Source: Weeksella massiliensis
GTDB taxonomy: Bacteria; Bacteroidota; Bacteroidia; Flavobacteriales; Weeksellaceae
DNA: 64,000 nucleotides
Direction of reading: 5' to 3'
Assembly (NCBI GenBank): GCA_000751595.1
Contig: CCMH01000008.1
Location: 1-64,000, forward strand
The position numbers and the translations under genes were made by a program. Positions 9,008 to 17,940 of this stretch are shown here, in pieces. Each line of letters begins with the position of its first letter. The stretch's first letter is position 1. The notes under the pieces are model-generated. The model did no database searches. It had not been told where the DNA came from and saw only the letters and a list, made by a program, of their open reading frames with translations.

Positions 9008-11113
9008 ATGTATTCATCGAAAATAAAAACTCCTATCGAATATCTAAAAGGGGTAGGACCAGAAAGAGCTAAATTGTTACAGAGTGAGTTGCAAATATTT
9101 CGGTATGAAGATTTGTTAAATCATTTTCCTTTTCGGTATGTTGATCGTTCACGTTTTTATAAAATAAAAGAATTGGTCCCGACCATGGCAGAAGTGCAAT
9201 TGATTGGGAAAATGGTGAGTTTAGAAACCATTACATCGGGCAAGAAAAAACGCTTGGTTGCTAAGTTTGTAGATGATACAGGACAAATGGAATTGGTTTG
9301 GTTTAAATTCACTAAATGGCAAGTAGAAAAGTTTCAGAAAGAGTTGCATCAACCAATTTTGATCTATGGTAAACCGAATCTTTTCAACTCGGTTTTCAGC
9401 ATGGTTCATCCCGAAATAGAAGAAGTAGAAAACGCCAGAACAATGCCAATGGGTTTATTTCCAGTGTATCCAAGCACCGAACTTTTGGCTAAAAAAGGAG
9501 TGACCAATCGAATGATGCAGAAAATGATGCTGCAACTTTTTCAGGAGTCAATTTTGATTGAAGAAAATTTATCTTCGACTTTGATCGAACAATTAAAACT
9601 AATTTCTCGAGCCAAAGCATATGCACAAATTCATTTTCCGAAAAGTGCCGAAGAACTCAGACAAGCCGAATTTCGATTGAAATTCGAAGAATTATTTTTC
9701 TTTCAGTTGAGTATGTTGGTGAAAAAAGTAGGACATCAGCAAACCAATATAAGTCAGGCCTTTCCTCGAGTTGGCGAATATTTCAATACTTTTTATAAAG
9801 ATTATATTCCGTTCGAATTAACGAATGCTCAGAAGCGAGTGGTGAAAGAAATTCATCGAGATTTGCGTCAACCCAAACAAATGAATCGTCTTTTACAAGG
9901 TGACGTAGGAAGCGGAAAAACCATGGTTGCTTTGCTGAGTATGTTGTTGGCAATCGATAATAATTTTCAGGCAACTTTAATAGCTCCTACCGAAATTTTA
10001 GCGCAACAACATTATCAGAGTATCGTAGAATATTTGGGTGATCTGGATGTGAAAGTCGCTCTGCTAACAGGTTCCACTACCAAAACGCAACGACAACCCA
10101 TCCACGAAGGTTTGCTTTCGGGCGAGATTAATATCTTGATTGGTACGCATGCGATTTTAGAAGATACAGTACAATTTAAAAATTTAGGCTTGGCGATTAT
10201 CGATGAACAACATCGGTTTGGAGTAGCGCAACGAGCCAAATTTTGGCGAAAAGCAAAACAACCTCCGCATATTTTGGTGATGACAGCAACACCGATTCCA
10301 AGGACGCTTGCCATGAGTTTGTATGGCGATTTGGATATTTCGGTTATTGATGAATTGCCGAAAGGTCGAAAACCAATTCAGACAATTCATAAAACTGATG
10401 CTCACCGCTTACAGCTTTTTCATTTCCTGAAAAAAGAAATAGACAAAGGACGACAGGTTTATATTGTTTATCCGTTGATCGAAGAATCGAAAAAATTAGA
10501 ACTTAAAGATCTTATGGATGGATATGAGAGCATTACGAGAGAATTTCCTTTGCCTAAATATGCTGTCGGAATTGTGCATGGCCGACAAAAACCAGCTGAA
10601 AAAGATTATGAAATGCAACGCTTCATAAAAGGGGAAACTCAGATTTTGGTTGCAACCACGGTGATAGAAGTTGGGGTCAATGTGCCAAATGCATCGGTCA
10701 TGGTGATTGAGAATGCCGAACGTTTCGGTTTATCACAATTGCATCAGTTGCGCGGGCGAGTTGGGCGTGGTGCTGAGCAAAGTTATTGTGTTTTGATGAC
10801 GCACGGACAGCTTAATGAAACATCGTATCAACGAATTAGAACCATGTGTCAGACCAATGATGGTTTTCAGATTGCCGAAGTAGATTTGCAACTTCGAGGT
10901 CCTGGGGATTTGATGGGAACGCAACAAAGTGGTGTACTCGATTTCAAATTGGCTAGTTTGACCAAAGATCGGCAACTGATCGAATGGTCGAGACAAGCTG
11001 CAGATCGGTTGCTGAAAGAGGATCCACGATTAGAAAAGCCCGAAAATCTTCCTATTAAAACTTATTTTTTAGCGCATCATAAAGATAAAATTGCATGGTC
11101 GCAAATTAGTTAA
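9008..11113 (+). CDS. recG: ATP-dependent DNA helicase RecG
   Basis: A 701-residue protein of normal RecG length. The N-terminal wedge/OB-fold domain (about 1-240) contains the IEYLKGVGPERAKLL helix-hairpin-helix-like start. The helicase core follows: Walker A GDVGSGKT from residue 298, a DEQH box from about 399 (IIDEQHRFG), motif III TATPIPRT and motif VI QLRGRVGRG. RecG remodels stalled replication forks and branches Holliday junctions. It sits alone between a divergent thioredoxin pair and a small hypothetical gene. All key motifs are intact. Confidence 0.97.
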   Translation: MYSSKIKTPIEYLKGVGPERAKLLQSELQIFRYEDLLNHFPFRYVDRSRFYKIKELVPTMAEVQLIGKMVSLETITSGKKKRLVAKFVDDTGQMELVWFKFTKWQVEKFQKELHQPILIYGKPNLFNSVFSMVHPEIEEVENARTMPMGLFPVYPSTELLAKKGVTNRMMQKMMLQLFQESILIEENLSSTLIEQLKLISRAKAYAQIHFPKSAEELRQAEFRLKFEELFFFQLSMLVKKVGHQQTNISQAFPRVGEYFNTFYKDYIPFELTNAQKRVVKEIHRDLRQPKQMNRLLQGDVGSGKTMVALLSMLLAIDNNFQATLIAPTEILAQQHYQSIVEYLGDLDVKVALLTGSTTKTQRQPIHEGLLSGEINILIGTHAILEDTVQFKNLGLAIIDEQHRFGVAQRAKFWRKAKQPPHILVMTATPIPRTLAMSLYGDLDISVIDELPKGRKPIQTIHKTDAHRLQLFHFLKKEIDKGRQVYIVYPLIEESKKLELKDLMDGYESITREFPLPKYAVGIVHGRQKPAEKDYEMQRFIKGETQILVATTVIEVGVNVPNASVMVIENAERFGLSQLHQLRGRVGRGAEQSYCVLMTHGQLNETSYQRIRTMCQTNDGFQIAEVDLQLRGPGDLMGTQQSGVLDFKLASLTKDRQLIEWSRQAADRLLKEDPRLEKPENLPIKTYFLAHHKDKIAWSQIS

Positions 11114-11211
11114 AACTTTCTGCGTTTTTATAAAATTTATAAGAGAGAGGTTTTTGGTTTGAAATTTGTATTTCATTTATTGAATAATTCAAATCAACAA
11201 AAACACAAAAT

Positions 11212-11433
11212 ATGCTATCAACAATAATCAAAAAATTAGGAACTAAAGAAGACAAAACTTTTGCGCCTTTGGCTGCTGCGGCAACAACAGGTGTTACTAT
11301 CGCTCGATTTTTGGGTAAACGCTCGATTTATGGAGCGATTGTCGGAATCGGCGTAGGCTTGGTTGTTAAAAAAATAATGAAGAAACAAGAAGAAAAACAA
11401 AATCTACCGGTACAAGAACCGCAAGAGATTTAA
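11212..11433 (+). CDS. Small hypothetical protein with a glycine-rich hydrophobic segment
   Basis: A 73-residue protein. Residues about 17-33 are rich in Ala/Thr/Gly (FAPLAAAATTGVTIARF) and 40-53 form a short glycine-zipper-like hydrophobic stretch (YGAIVGIGVGLVV), followed by a charged Lys/Glu tail. This could be a small membrane-associated protein. No family is recognised. A convincing terminator follows at 11496-11535, supporting a real transcription unit. Confidence 0.5.
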   Translation: MLSTIIKKLGTKEDKTFAPLAAAATTGVTIARFLGKRSIYGAIVGIGVGLVVKKIMKKQEEKQNLPVQEPQEI

Positions 11434-11495
11434 GTCAATAATGGAATAAAGAGTTGAAGTTTTCAACGTTTAATTATTCGTTAGAAGTTTTTTTG

Positions 11496-11535
11496 AAAAA
11501 GAAAATCAGCACAAATTTGTGCTGATTTTCTTTTT
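11496..11535 (+). terminator. Bidirectional terminator, perfect 40-bp palindrome
   Basis: The two 20-base arms (11496-11515 and 11516-11535) are exact reverse complements without an intervening loop; the core is CAGCACAAATTTGTGCTG. A-rich and T-rich ends make it functional on both strands, between the small gene (plus) and the MBL-rhodanese gene (minus). Confidence 0.88.
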
Positions 11536-11553
11536 ATGAATAGTACTTTGTGA

Positions 11554-12969
11554 TTAGTTGGATAAAGAACAATCTCCCGTAACTAACGGTACGTTTTTTT
11601 GATCCTTAATTTGATTGAATCCTCCAGAAACATCAATCAAATTTTCATAGCCTCTAGCGCGTAAAATTGAGGTGAAAATCATCGAACGATAACCTCCTGC
11701 ACAATAAACCAAATAAGTTTCTTCTGGATCAACAGCCAACATACTTTCGTTGATAAAATCCAAAGGAGCATGGATTGCATTGTCTACATGGGCAGCATTA
11801 AATTCGCCCGGACGACGAATATCCAAAACTTTCAATTCACCTTCGTCCACTAAGTCAACAAATTCTTCTGCTGAGATCGAAACAATCTCGTCGAACTCTT
11901 TTTCGGCTTCTTTCCAAGCGTCAAATCCACCGTCTAAATAACCAATGGCATTGTCGTATCCTACTCGCGCTAAACGCGTAATTGCTTCCTCTTCTTTTCC
12001 GGTTTCAGCAATTAATAAAATAGGTTGTTGGATGTCGGTAATCAAAGTTCCGACCCATGGAGCGAACTGTCCACAAAGGCCGATATTTATAGAGTTTGGT
12101 ATAAAACCTTTGGCAAACACTTGAGGATCGCGAACATCGAGCAATAGAGCAGAAGTTTCATTCGCAATAGTTTCGAATTCTTCTATCGAAAGCGCTTTTT
12201 TTCCACGATTCATCACTTGGTCAAATGTATCATATCCTTCAATATTCAAGCGAACATTTTCAGGGAAATAGGCAGGTGGTGGTAACAAACCTTCCGTAAG
12301 TTCTTGGATGAAATCTTCTTTGCTTAAATTCACATCCAAACCATAATTTTTTACTTTCTGATTGCCTAAAGTATCAAAAGTTTCTTTGCTCATGTTTTTA
12401 CCACAAGCAGAACCGGCACCGTGCGCAGGATAAACAATTACATCATCTGCTAACGGTAGAATTTTATTGTGCAAAGAATCGTACAACATTCCGGCTAACT
12501 TTTCTTGGGTAAGTTCGTTGTTTAATTTTTGAGCTAAATCGGGGCGACCTACATCTCCGATAAAAAGTGTATCGCCGGTAAAAATTGCATAATCTTTTCC
12601 GCTTTCGTCTTTCAACAAATAGGTAGTGCTTTCTAAGGTGTGACCAGGCGTGTGAATCGCCGTAATGGTGATATCACCAATAGAAAAAACTTCGCCATCT
12701 TGAGCGATATGAGCCTCGAAACTTGGTTTCGCGGTTGGTCCGAAAACAATTTCTGCATTGGTTTTTTTGGCTAAATCTACATGGCCAGAAACGAAATCTG
12801 CATGAAAATGCGTTTCGAAAATATATTTTATTTTGGCTTGGTCTTTTTCTGCTTTATCAACGTATGATTGAGTCTCGCGCAATGGATCGATGATTGCGGC
12901 TTCGCCTTTCGACTCGATGTAATAGGCTCCTTGAGCCAAGCATCCGGTGTAAAGTTGTTCTATTTTCAT
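11554..12969 (-). CDS. MBL-fold / double rhodanese protein (persulfide dioxygenase-like)
   Basis: A 471-residue cytoplasmic protein. The N-terminal metallo-beta-lactamase domain (about 1-245) has THFHAD at 53-58, GHTLES, FTGDTLFIGDVGRPD and PAHGAGSACG, the pattern of ETHE1/persulfide dioxygenase-like proteins. Two rhodanese domains follow. The first (about 260-355) has no cysteine at its active loop (LIAETGKEEE) and is probably structural. The second (about 365-465) keeps an active loop CAGGYRSM. Family knowledge suggests oxidation of glutathione- or protein-bound persulfide to sulfite and sulfur transfer. It is last in a minus-strand set after TSUP and TPMT-like genes, four bases after the latter, fitting sulfide detoxification with export of the product. 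Confidence 0.9.
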   Translation of the reverse strand: MKIEQLYTGCLAQGAYYIESKGEAAIIDPLRETQSYVDKAEKDQAKIKYIFETHFHADFVSGHVDLAKKTNAEIVFGPTAKPSFEAHIAQDGEVFSIGDITITAIHTPGHTLESTTYLLKDESGKDYAIFTGDTLFIGDVGRPDLAQKLNNELTQEKLAGMLYDSLHNKILPLADDVIVYPAHGAGSACGKNMSKETFDTLGNQKVKNYGLDVNLSKEDFIQELTEGLLPPPAYFPENVRLNIEGYDTFDQVMNRGKKALSIEEFETIANETSALLLDVRDPQVFAKGFIPNSINIGLCGQFAPWVGTLITDIQQPILLIAETGKEEEAITRLARVGYDNAIGYLDGGFDAWKEAEKEFDEIVSISAEEFVDLVDEGELKVLDIRRPGEFNAAHVDNAIHAPLDFINESMLAVDPEETYLVYCAGGYRSMIFTSILRARGYENLIDVSGGFNQIKDQKNVPLVTGDCSLSN

Positions 12970-12972
12970 CGT

Positions 12973-13560
12973 TTACGATTTAATTTGCAAATTTATAAAA
13001 ATTTCAGCATCTCTACGGGGTGGAATAGAATTGTAACATTTTTCCATAGTCTGAATCTGAAAATAAGGTTTAAATATTTTTTGATATTCGTCTAATGAGC
13101 CTCCATACGGTGGATGATCATTTCCGAAATCTTTGTTAAACAAAACTCCGACCAATCGACCTTTTGGTAGAATGATTTTTCGCATCTGCTGTACATAATC
13201 TTCTCTTTGCGATGGAAGTAACGCACAAAAAAAGGTTTGTTCGAGGACCAAATCGTATTGTTCGGTATGCTGAAAAAAATCTTGACAGATTACTTTTATT
13301 TCTTTTCGGTCTTTGTATTTCTTTTGCAATTCTTCTACAACTGTCGGTGCATAATCTAGAATTGTAATGTTTTGGAAACCTTTAGCCAATAAATATTCAG
13401 CTTCATGCGCATTTCCGCATCCTGGAATTAGAATCTTGAGCGATTTATTTTCGACTTGATCGATGTATTCTTTTATCGGTGTTGTTACTTGTTGAGCGTC
13501 CCAACCGGTTTGTTTATTTTGGTAACGTTGATCCCAAAAATCAGCTTCGTAGGCTTTCAT
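12973..13560 (-). CDS. TPMT-family SAM-dependent methyltransferase
   Basis: A 195-residue protein when started at the ATG at 13560, which begins MKAYEADFWDQRY; the longer frame to 13707 overlaps the upstream permease by 136 bases and adds an unlikely N-terminus. The FWDQRY...TGWD start and the SAM loop ILIPGCGNAHEAEYL are typical of thiopurine S-methyltransferase-type enzymes, which methylate thiols and, in bacteria, also sulfide, selenite or tellurite species. It lies 11 bases after the TSUP gene and 3 before the MBL-rhodanese gene. The context favours an inorganic sulfur or thiol substrate, by inference only. Confidence 0.88.
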   Translation of the reverse strand: MKAYEADFWDQRYQNKQTGWDAQQVTTPIKEYIDQVENKSLKILIPGCGNAHEAEYLLAKGFQNITILDYAPTVVEELQKKYKDRKEIKVICQDFFQHTEQYDLVLEQTFFCALLPSQREDYVQQMRKIILPKGRLVGVLFNKDFGNDHPPYGGSLDEYQKIFKPYFQIQTMEKCYNSIPPRRDAEIFINLQIKS

Positions 13561-13571
13561 TTGTTTTTGTT

Positions 13572-14369
13572 TTAAAGGATAAATTCTTCTAAAAAGATAA
13601 AGATAGCCATTAAAATGATAAATATAGCAAATCCTTTTTTCAGGGTTTCGGTAGAAATTTTGGTAGAAAAGTAAGTTCCTAATAAAATTCCGATCATCGA
13701 TAGGCAAACAAATTCTAATAAAAAGCCCCAGTTAATGGTAAGATGATGTACATCGCCTATGAAAAATCCAATCAAAGAATTGATTGCAATTATGAATAAT
13801 GAAGTGGCAGATGCACGTTTGATATCTAGCTGTGCGATAACCATCAATGCAGGAACAATAAGGAATCCTCCACCTGCACCGACCAAGCCTGTGAGACATC
13901 CTATAAAAAAACCCTCGGATAGAAGGAGTGGATGAAATTTTGATTTTTGTTTTCTTCGTGGACCTTTTTTATCACTCAGCAAAGAAAACGCAGCAAAGAG
14001 CATCAAAATAGAGAAAAGCCCAAACATTGCCATGCGTCGTGTGACTAAATATTGCCCAACATGAAATAAGTTATCGGGTAAATTGGGAACGACAAACGTT
14101 CGGATGATAGAAATGCCGACAACCGCAGGTAAACCGAAAATGAGCACGGCGCGCCAATCGACCATTTTTTTGTACGCTTGTTTTATGCCGCCAACAAGGC
14201 TTGTACTGCCTACAATAAATAAGGAATAGGCTGTGGCAACTTTTTCGTCGAAATGAAAAAGATACGCCAAGATCGGTACAGCTAAAATAGAGCCGCCGCC
14301 GCCCATCAAACCCAAAACAATTCCAATAAACAATGCACCTATATAGCCAATAATTTCTTCGAGGCTCAT
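13572..14369 (-). CDS. TSUP-family (TauE/SafE) anion permease
   Basis: A 265-residue membrane protein with about eight hydrophobic segments and the two repeated TSUP signatures, GLMGGGGSILAVPIL near 20 and GLVGAGGGFLIVPAL near 160. Family members move sulfite, sulfonates or other sulfur-containing anions across the inner membrane. As first gene of the three-gene sulfur set it would export the sulfite or thiosulfate that the MBL-rhodanese protein is expected to make. It is divergent from the M16 peptidase locus with an 80-base gap. Confidence 0.9.
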   Translation of the reverse strand: MSLEEIIGYIGALFIGIVLGLMGGGGSILAVPILAYLFHFDEKVATAYSLFIVGSTSLVGGIKQAYKKMVDWRAVLIFGLPAVVGISIIRTFVVPNLPDNLFHVGQYLVTRRMAMFGLFSILMLFAAFSLLSDKKGPRRKQKSKFHPLLLSEGFFIGCLTGLVGAGGGFLIVPALMVIAQLDIKRASATSLFIIAINSLIGFFIGDVHHLTINWGFLLEFVCLSMIGILLGTYFSTKISTETLKKGFAIFIILMAIFIFLEEFIL

Positions 14370-14449
14370 GAAATTTTTTTCTCGAAATTACGATTTGTTT
14401 GTAACAAAATGTATTTTCGTTAGACAAATTATGTAAAATAGATTACTCA

Positions 14450-15781
14450 ATGAAAAAATTAGTACTGTCTTTACTGTTGGTGAGTTCTACGATGTTCGGG
14501 CAAAAAATTGCCTTCGAAGAGTACGATTTACCCAATGGTTTACACGTTATTCTACATCAGGATAACTCAGCGCCTATCGTTACTACAGGAGTTATGTATC
14601 ACGTAGGATCGAAAGATGAGCAAGTAGGAAAAACCGGATTTGCCCATTTCTTCGAGCATTTATTGTTCGAGGGAACTCATAATATCAAACGCGGAGAATG
14701 GTTCAAGATTGTTTCGTCACATGGTGGGCAAAACAATGCCAATACGACAACCGATCGTACGTATTATTACGAAACTTTTCCGTCTAACAATTTAGAGTTA
14801 GGATTATGGATGGAGTCGGATAGATTGTTGCAACCGATCATCAATCAGATTGGGGTTGATACCCAAAAAGAAGTGGTACAAGAAGAAAAAAGACAACGAT
14901 TAGACAATCAACCGTACGGACGTTTTATGTACGGAGAAGCTTTATCACCGCATGTGTTCGATAAGCATCCTTATAAATGGAGTGTGATTGGTTCTTTCGA
15001 AGATTTGAAAGGAGCAAAGTTAGAGGATTTCCAACATTTTAGTAAAACCTATTATGTGCCTAATAACGCAGTATTGGTAGTGGCAGGAGATTTCAAGATG
15101 AATGATGCTAAACAAATGGTCGAAAAATATTTCGGTATGATTCCTCGCGGAGCAGATGTGAAAAAAAGCTTCCCGAAAGAAGATCCAATTACCAAAGAGC
15201 GTCGTGTAACAGAATACGATTCGAATATCCAAATTCCATTATTAGCGATCAATTACCGTACAGCAGATAATAAATCGAAAGATGCTTTTGCATTGGATAT
15301 GTTATCGAATTATTTAACGGGCGGAAAAAGTTCTGTTTTATATAAAAAATATGTAGACGAGAAAAAAGAAGCATTGCAAATTTTTGCTTTTAATCGTCAA
15401 ATGGAAGATTACGGAATCTATACTATTGGTGTGTTGCCGCAAGGACAAGTTTCTCTAGAACAATTAGAAAAAGACATCCAAAAAGATATCGAAAACGTTC
15501 AGACGAATTTGATTTCTGAAGAAGATTATCAGAAACTTCTCAACTCATTCGAGAATAGTTTTGTTGCACAAAGACAAGGAGTAGAAAACATTGCTCATTC
15601 ACTTGCTGATGCTTATATGTTGCAAGGAGATACCAATAAAATCAATACCGAGATGGACATTTATCGTTCGATCAGTAGAGAAGATATTCGTAACGTAGCC
15701 AAAAAATATTTGGGTAAAAACCAACGTATTATTGTGCAGTATTTACCAGAATCTGCTAAAGAGCAAACAGACAAAAAATAA
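14450..15781 (+). CDS. M16 zinc peptidase, active subunit
   Basis: A 443-residue secreted protein with signal peptide (about 1-17, ending STMFGQ). The inverted zinc motif HxxEH is present as HFFEH at 66-70, and the distal glutamate is supplied by the EVVQEEKRQR region about 75 residues later. It is followed after 15 bases by a second M16-fold gene lacking the motif, the usual arrangement of heterodimeric M16B peptidases with one catalytic and one non-catalytic chain. It probably acts in the periplasm on peptides. Single M16 chains of about 440 residues are normal. Confidence 0.93.
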   Translation: MKKLVLSLLLVSSTMFGQKIAFEEYDLPNGLHVILHQDNSAPIVTTGVMYHVGSKDEQVGKTGFAHFFEHLLFEGTHNIKRGEWFKIVSSHGGQNNANTTTDRTYYYETFPSNNLELGLWMESDRLLQPIINQIGVDTQKEVVQEEKRQRLDNQPYGRFMYGEALSPHVFDKHPYKWSVIGSFEDLKGAKLEDFQHFSKTYYVPNNAVLVVAGDFKMNDAKQMVEKYFGMIPRGADVKKSFPKEDPITKERRVTEYDSNIQIPLLAINYRTADNKSKDAFALDMLSNYLTGGKSSVLYKKYVDEKKEALQIFAFNRQMEDYGIYTIGVLPQGQVSLEQLEKDIQKDIENVQTNLISEEDYQKLLNSFENSFVAQRQGVENIAHSLADAYMLQGDTNKINTEMDIYRSISREDIRNVAKKYLGKNQRIIVQYLPESAKEQTDKK

Positions 15782-15796
15782 TTAAGAAGAAATCCA

Positions 15797-17842
15797 ATGA
15801 AAACAAAAATACTTACCCTTGCTTTTGCATTTTTCGCTCTTTCTGTCAATGCACAGATCAATCGTCCGATGCCAGCTCCAGGGCCAGCGCCAACGATAAA
15901 TTTAGGGAAATCGCATGAGTTCAAACTCAACAACGGACTTACCGTTATCGTGGTAGAAAACCATAAATTACCTCGCGTAAGTGCAACCTTAACAATCGAT
16001 AATAAACCATTTTCTTTAGGCGATAAAAAAGGAGTCGATGGTTTGTTAGGAAGCATGTTAGGAACCGGAACACAAAAGGTTGCTAAAGACGATTACAACA
16101 AAAAAATCGATCAGTTAGGTGCCAATGTTAACTTTTGGGGAGAAGGAGGAAGCGCTTCTTCATTAACCAAATATTTCGATGAGGTTTTTGGATATTTTGC
16201 CGATGGAGTTATCAATCCTAAATTCGATCAGAAAGAATTCGAAGCTGTAAAAAGTCGTTATCTCGAAGGTCTAAAAGCTGATGAGAAAAGCGTTGAAGCG
16301 GCTGCCTCTCGTGTTCGTAATGTTTTAACATATGGTAAAAATCATCCATTTGCAGAATTCGACACACCAGAACAAATCCAGAAAGTAACGTTAAAAGACG
16401 TACAAGATTTCTATCAGAATTATTATCGCCCAGACAATGCGTATCTTATTTTGGTAGGAGATATTACTGCGGATAAGGCTAAAAGTTTAACCACAAAATT
16501 ATTTTCTAATTGGAAAAAAGGTGTGGTGAAAATTGCCGATTTACCTGCTGTTGAGCAAGTGAAGAAAACCGAAGTAGATATTGTCAATATGCCTAATGCG
16601 GTACAATCTGTTGTGGCGGTTACCTATCCGGTAAATCTTACCAAGAAAGACAAAGATTATTATGCAGTGCAAGTTGCTTCGACTATTTTGGGTGGAGATT
16701 TCAATTCGAAATTGAATATGAATCTTCGCGAAAAACATGGTTGGACGTACGGTGCGCGTGGTGGAGTTTCTGATTCTCGCTATATCGGACGTTTTTCTAC
16801 CAATGCTACTGTTCGTAACGAAGTAACCGATTCGGCAGTAATCGAAACCATGAAAGAAATTCGTTCGATGACTTTGGATAAAGTAGATAAAGAAGCTTTG
16901 GAAAATGTAAAAGCCAAGTTCCTAGGTAACTTTATCATGTCGTTAGAAAGACCTCAAACTGTGGCAAGCCAAGCTTTGATCAAAAAAATCGAAGGATTAA
17001 ATGATAACTTCTATGCAGATTACATCAAAAATATAAACAATGTTACGGTGGATGATGTGCTACGTGTTTCTAAAAAATATTTCCGACCAGAGCAAGCTAA
17101 AATTGTCGTAACTGGAAAAGCGGAAACAATCGGTGATGGATTGAAAAAGTTAGGATATCCTGTAAACTTCTACGATGCGTACGGAAATCCGATTGCAGAT
17201 CCGTCTTCTATGAAAAAAGAAGCAAACGTAACAACCCAACAAATTGCCGACGCTTATATAAAAGCGGTAGGAGGAAAAGCAAATGTTGAGAAAGTGAAAA
17301 CCGTTTACCGTGAAGGAAAAATAAACTTGATGGGTATGGAAGGTGATTACAAAGAAAAACATGCTTTGCCAGACAAAACCGCAATCGCGATGGAAATTAT
17401 GGGGATGAAAATAAAAACTGTTTTCGATGGTACTAAAGGGTACGTTGACCAAATGGGGCAGAAAATAGATTTCCAGAAAGACCAAATCGATGGGATGAAA
17501 GGGTATAATCAAGTATTTCCAGTTTTGTCGAGCAGTTTTGCGAAAGCAACTGTTGAAGGAATTGTAACCGATAACGGTGTAGAATACTATAAAGTATATA
17601 CCAAAGAAGCTAAACGCACCGAATATTACGATGTGAAAACAGGTTTGTTGGCAAAATCAGAAATGGTTGCTTCAACTCCACAAGGAGATATGGTAACCGT
17701 TAATCTGTACAAAAATTATAAATCATTTGACGGTGTTTTGTTGGCAACAACAATCGAAACTCAAGCTGGACCGCAAGCTTTCAATGTAGAATTAAGCAAA
17801 GTGGAGTTCAACAAGAATGTTTCAGACGCTGATTTTAAATAA
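15797..17842 (+). CDS. M16-fold inactive partner with C-terminal lipoprotein-carrier-like domain
   Basis: A 681-residue secreted protein (signal peptide about 1-19, ending SVNAQ). Residues about 35-440 form an M16 fold in which HxxEH is absent: the aligned stretch reads GVDGLLGSML. The R/Y loop regions (GWTYGARGG) remain. Residues about 475-681 form a separate beta-rich domain beginning ADAYIKAVGG, resembling the LolA-like fold often appended to flavobacterial M16 proteins. It is cotranscribed with the active M16 subunit and followed by a terminator. The extension could bind a lipidated or hydrophobic substrate; this is inference. Confidence 0.9.
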   Translation: MKTKILTLAFAFFALSVNAQINRPMPAPGPAPTINLGKSHEFKLNNGLTVIVVENHKLPRVSATLTIDNKPFSLGDKKGVDGLLGSMLGTGTQKVAKDDYNKKIDQLGANVNFWGEGGSASSLTKYFDEVFGYFADGVINPKFDQKEFEAVKSRYLEGLKADEKSVEAAASRVRNVLTYGKNHPFAEFDTPEQIQKVTLKDVQDFYQNYYRPDNAYLILVGDITADKAKSLTTKLFSNWKKGVVKIADLPAVEQVKKTEVDIVNMPNAVQSVVAVTYPVNLTKKDKDYYAVQVASTILGGDFNSKLNMNLREKHGWTYGARGGVSDSRYIGRFSTNATVRNEVTDSAVIETMKEIRSMTLDKVDKEALENVKAKFLGNFIMSLERPQTVASQALIKKIEGLNDNFYADYIKNINNVTVDDVLRVSKKYFRPEQAKIVVTGKAETIGDGLKKLGYPVNFYDAYGNPIADPSSMKKEANVTTQQIADAYIKAVGGKANVEKVKTVYREGKINLMGMEGDYKEKHALPDKTAIAMEIMGMKIKTVFDGTKGYVDQMGQKIDFQKDQIDGMKGYNQVFPVLSSSFAKATVEGIVTDNGVEYYKVYTKEAKRTEYYDVKTGLLAKSEMVASTPQGDMVTVNLYKNYKSFDGVLLATTIETQAGPQAFNVELSKVEFNKNVSDADFK

Positions 17843-17864
17843 TCTATTTTTTTAAAAACGATGA

Positions 17865-17893
17865 AAAAGCTTGAGGAAACTCAGGCTTTTTTG
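17865..17893 (+). terminator. Intrinsic terminator after the M16 pair
   Basis: An 11-bp stem (17865-17875 with 17880-17890, one G-T pair), a GAAA tetraloop and a T tract end the M16 operon. Confidence 0.85.
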
Positions 17894-17940
17894 TTTTCAT
17901 AATTCTTTCTTACCTTTCCTAAACAAAAATTATCAACTCG

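Noticed and set aside
12973-13707. Longer form of the TPMT-like protein starting at 13707
   Set aside because: It would overlap the TSUP gene by over 130 bases and add an N-terminus without family likeness; the ATG at 13560 gives the usual start.
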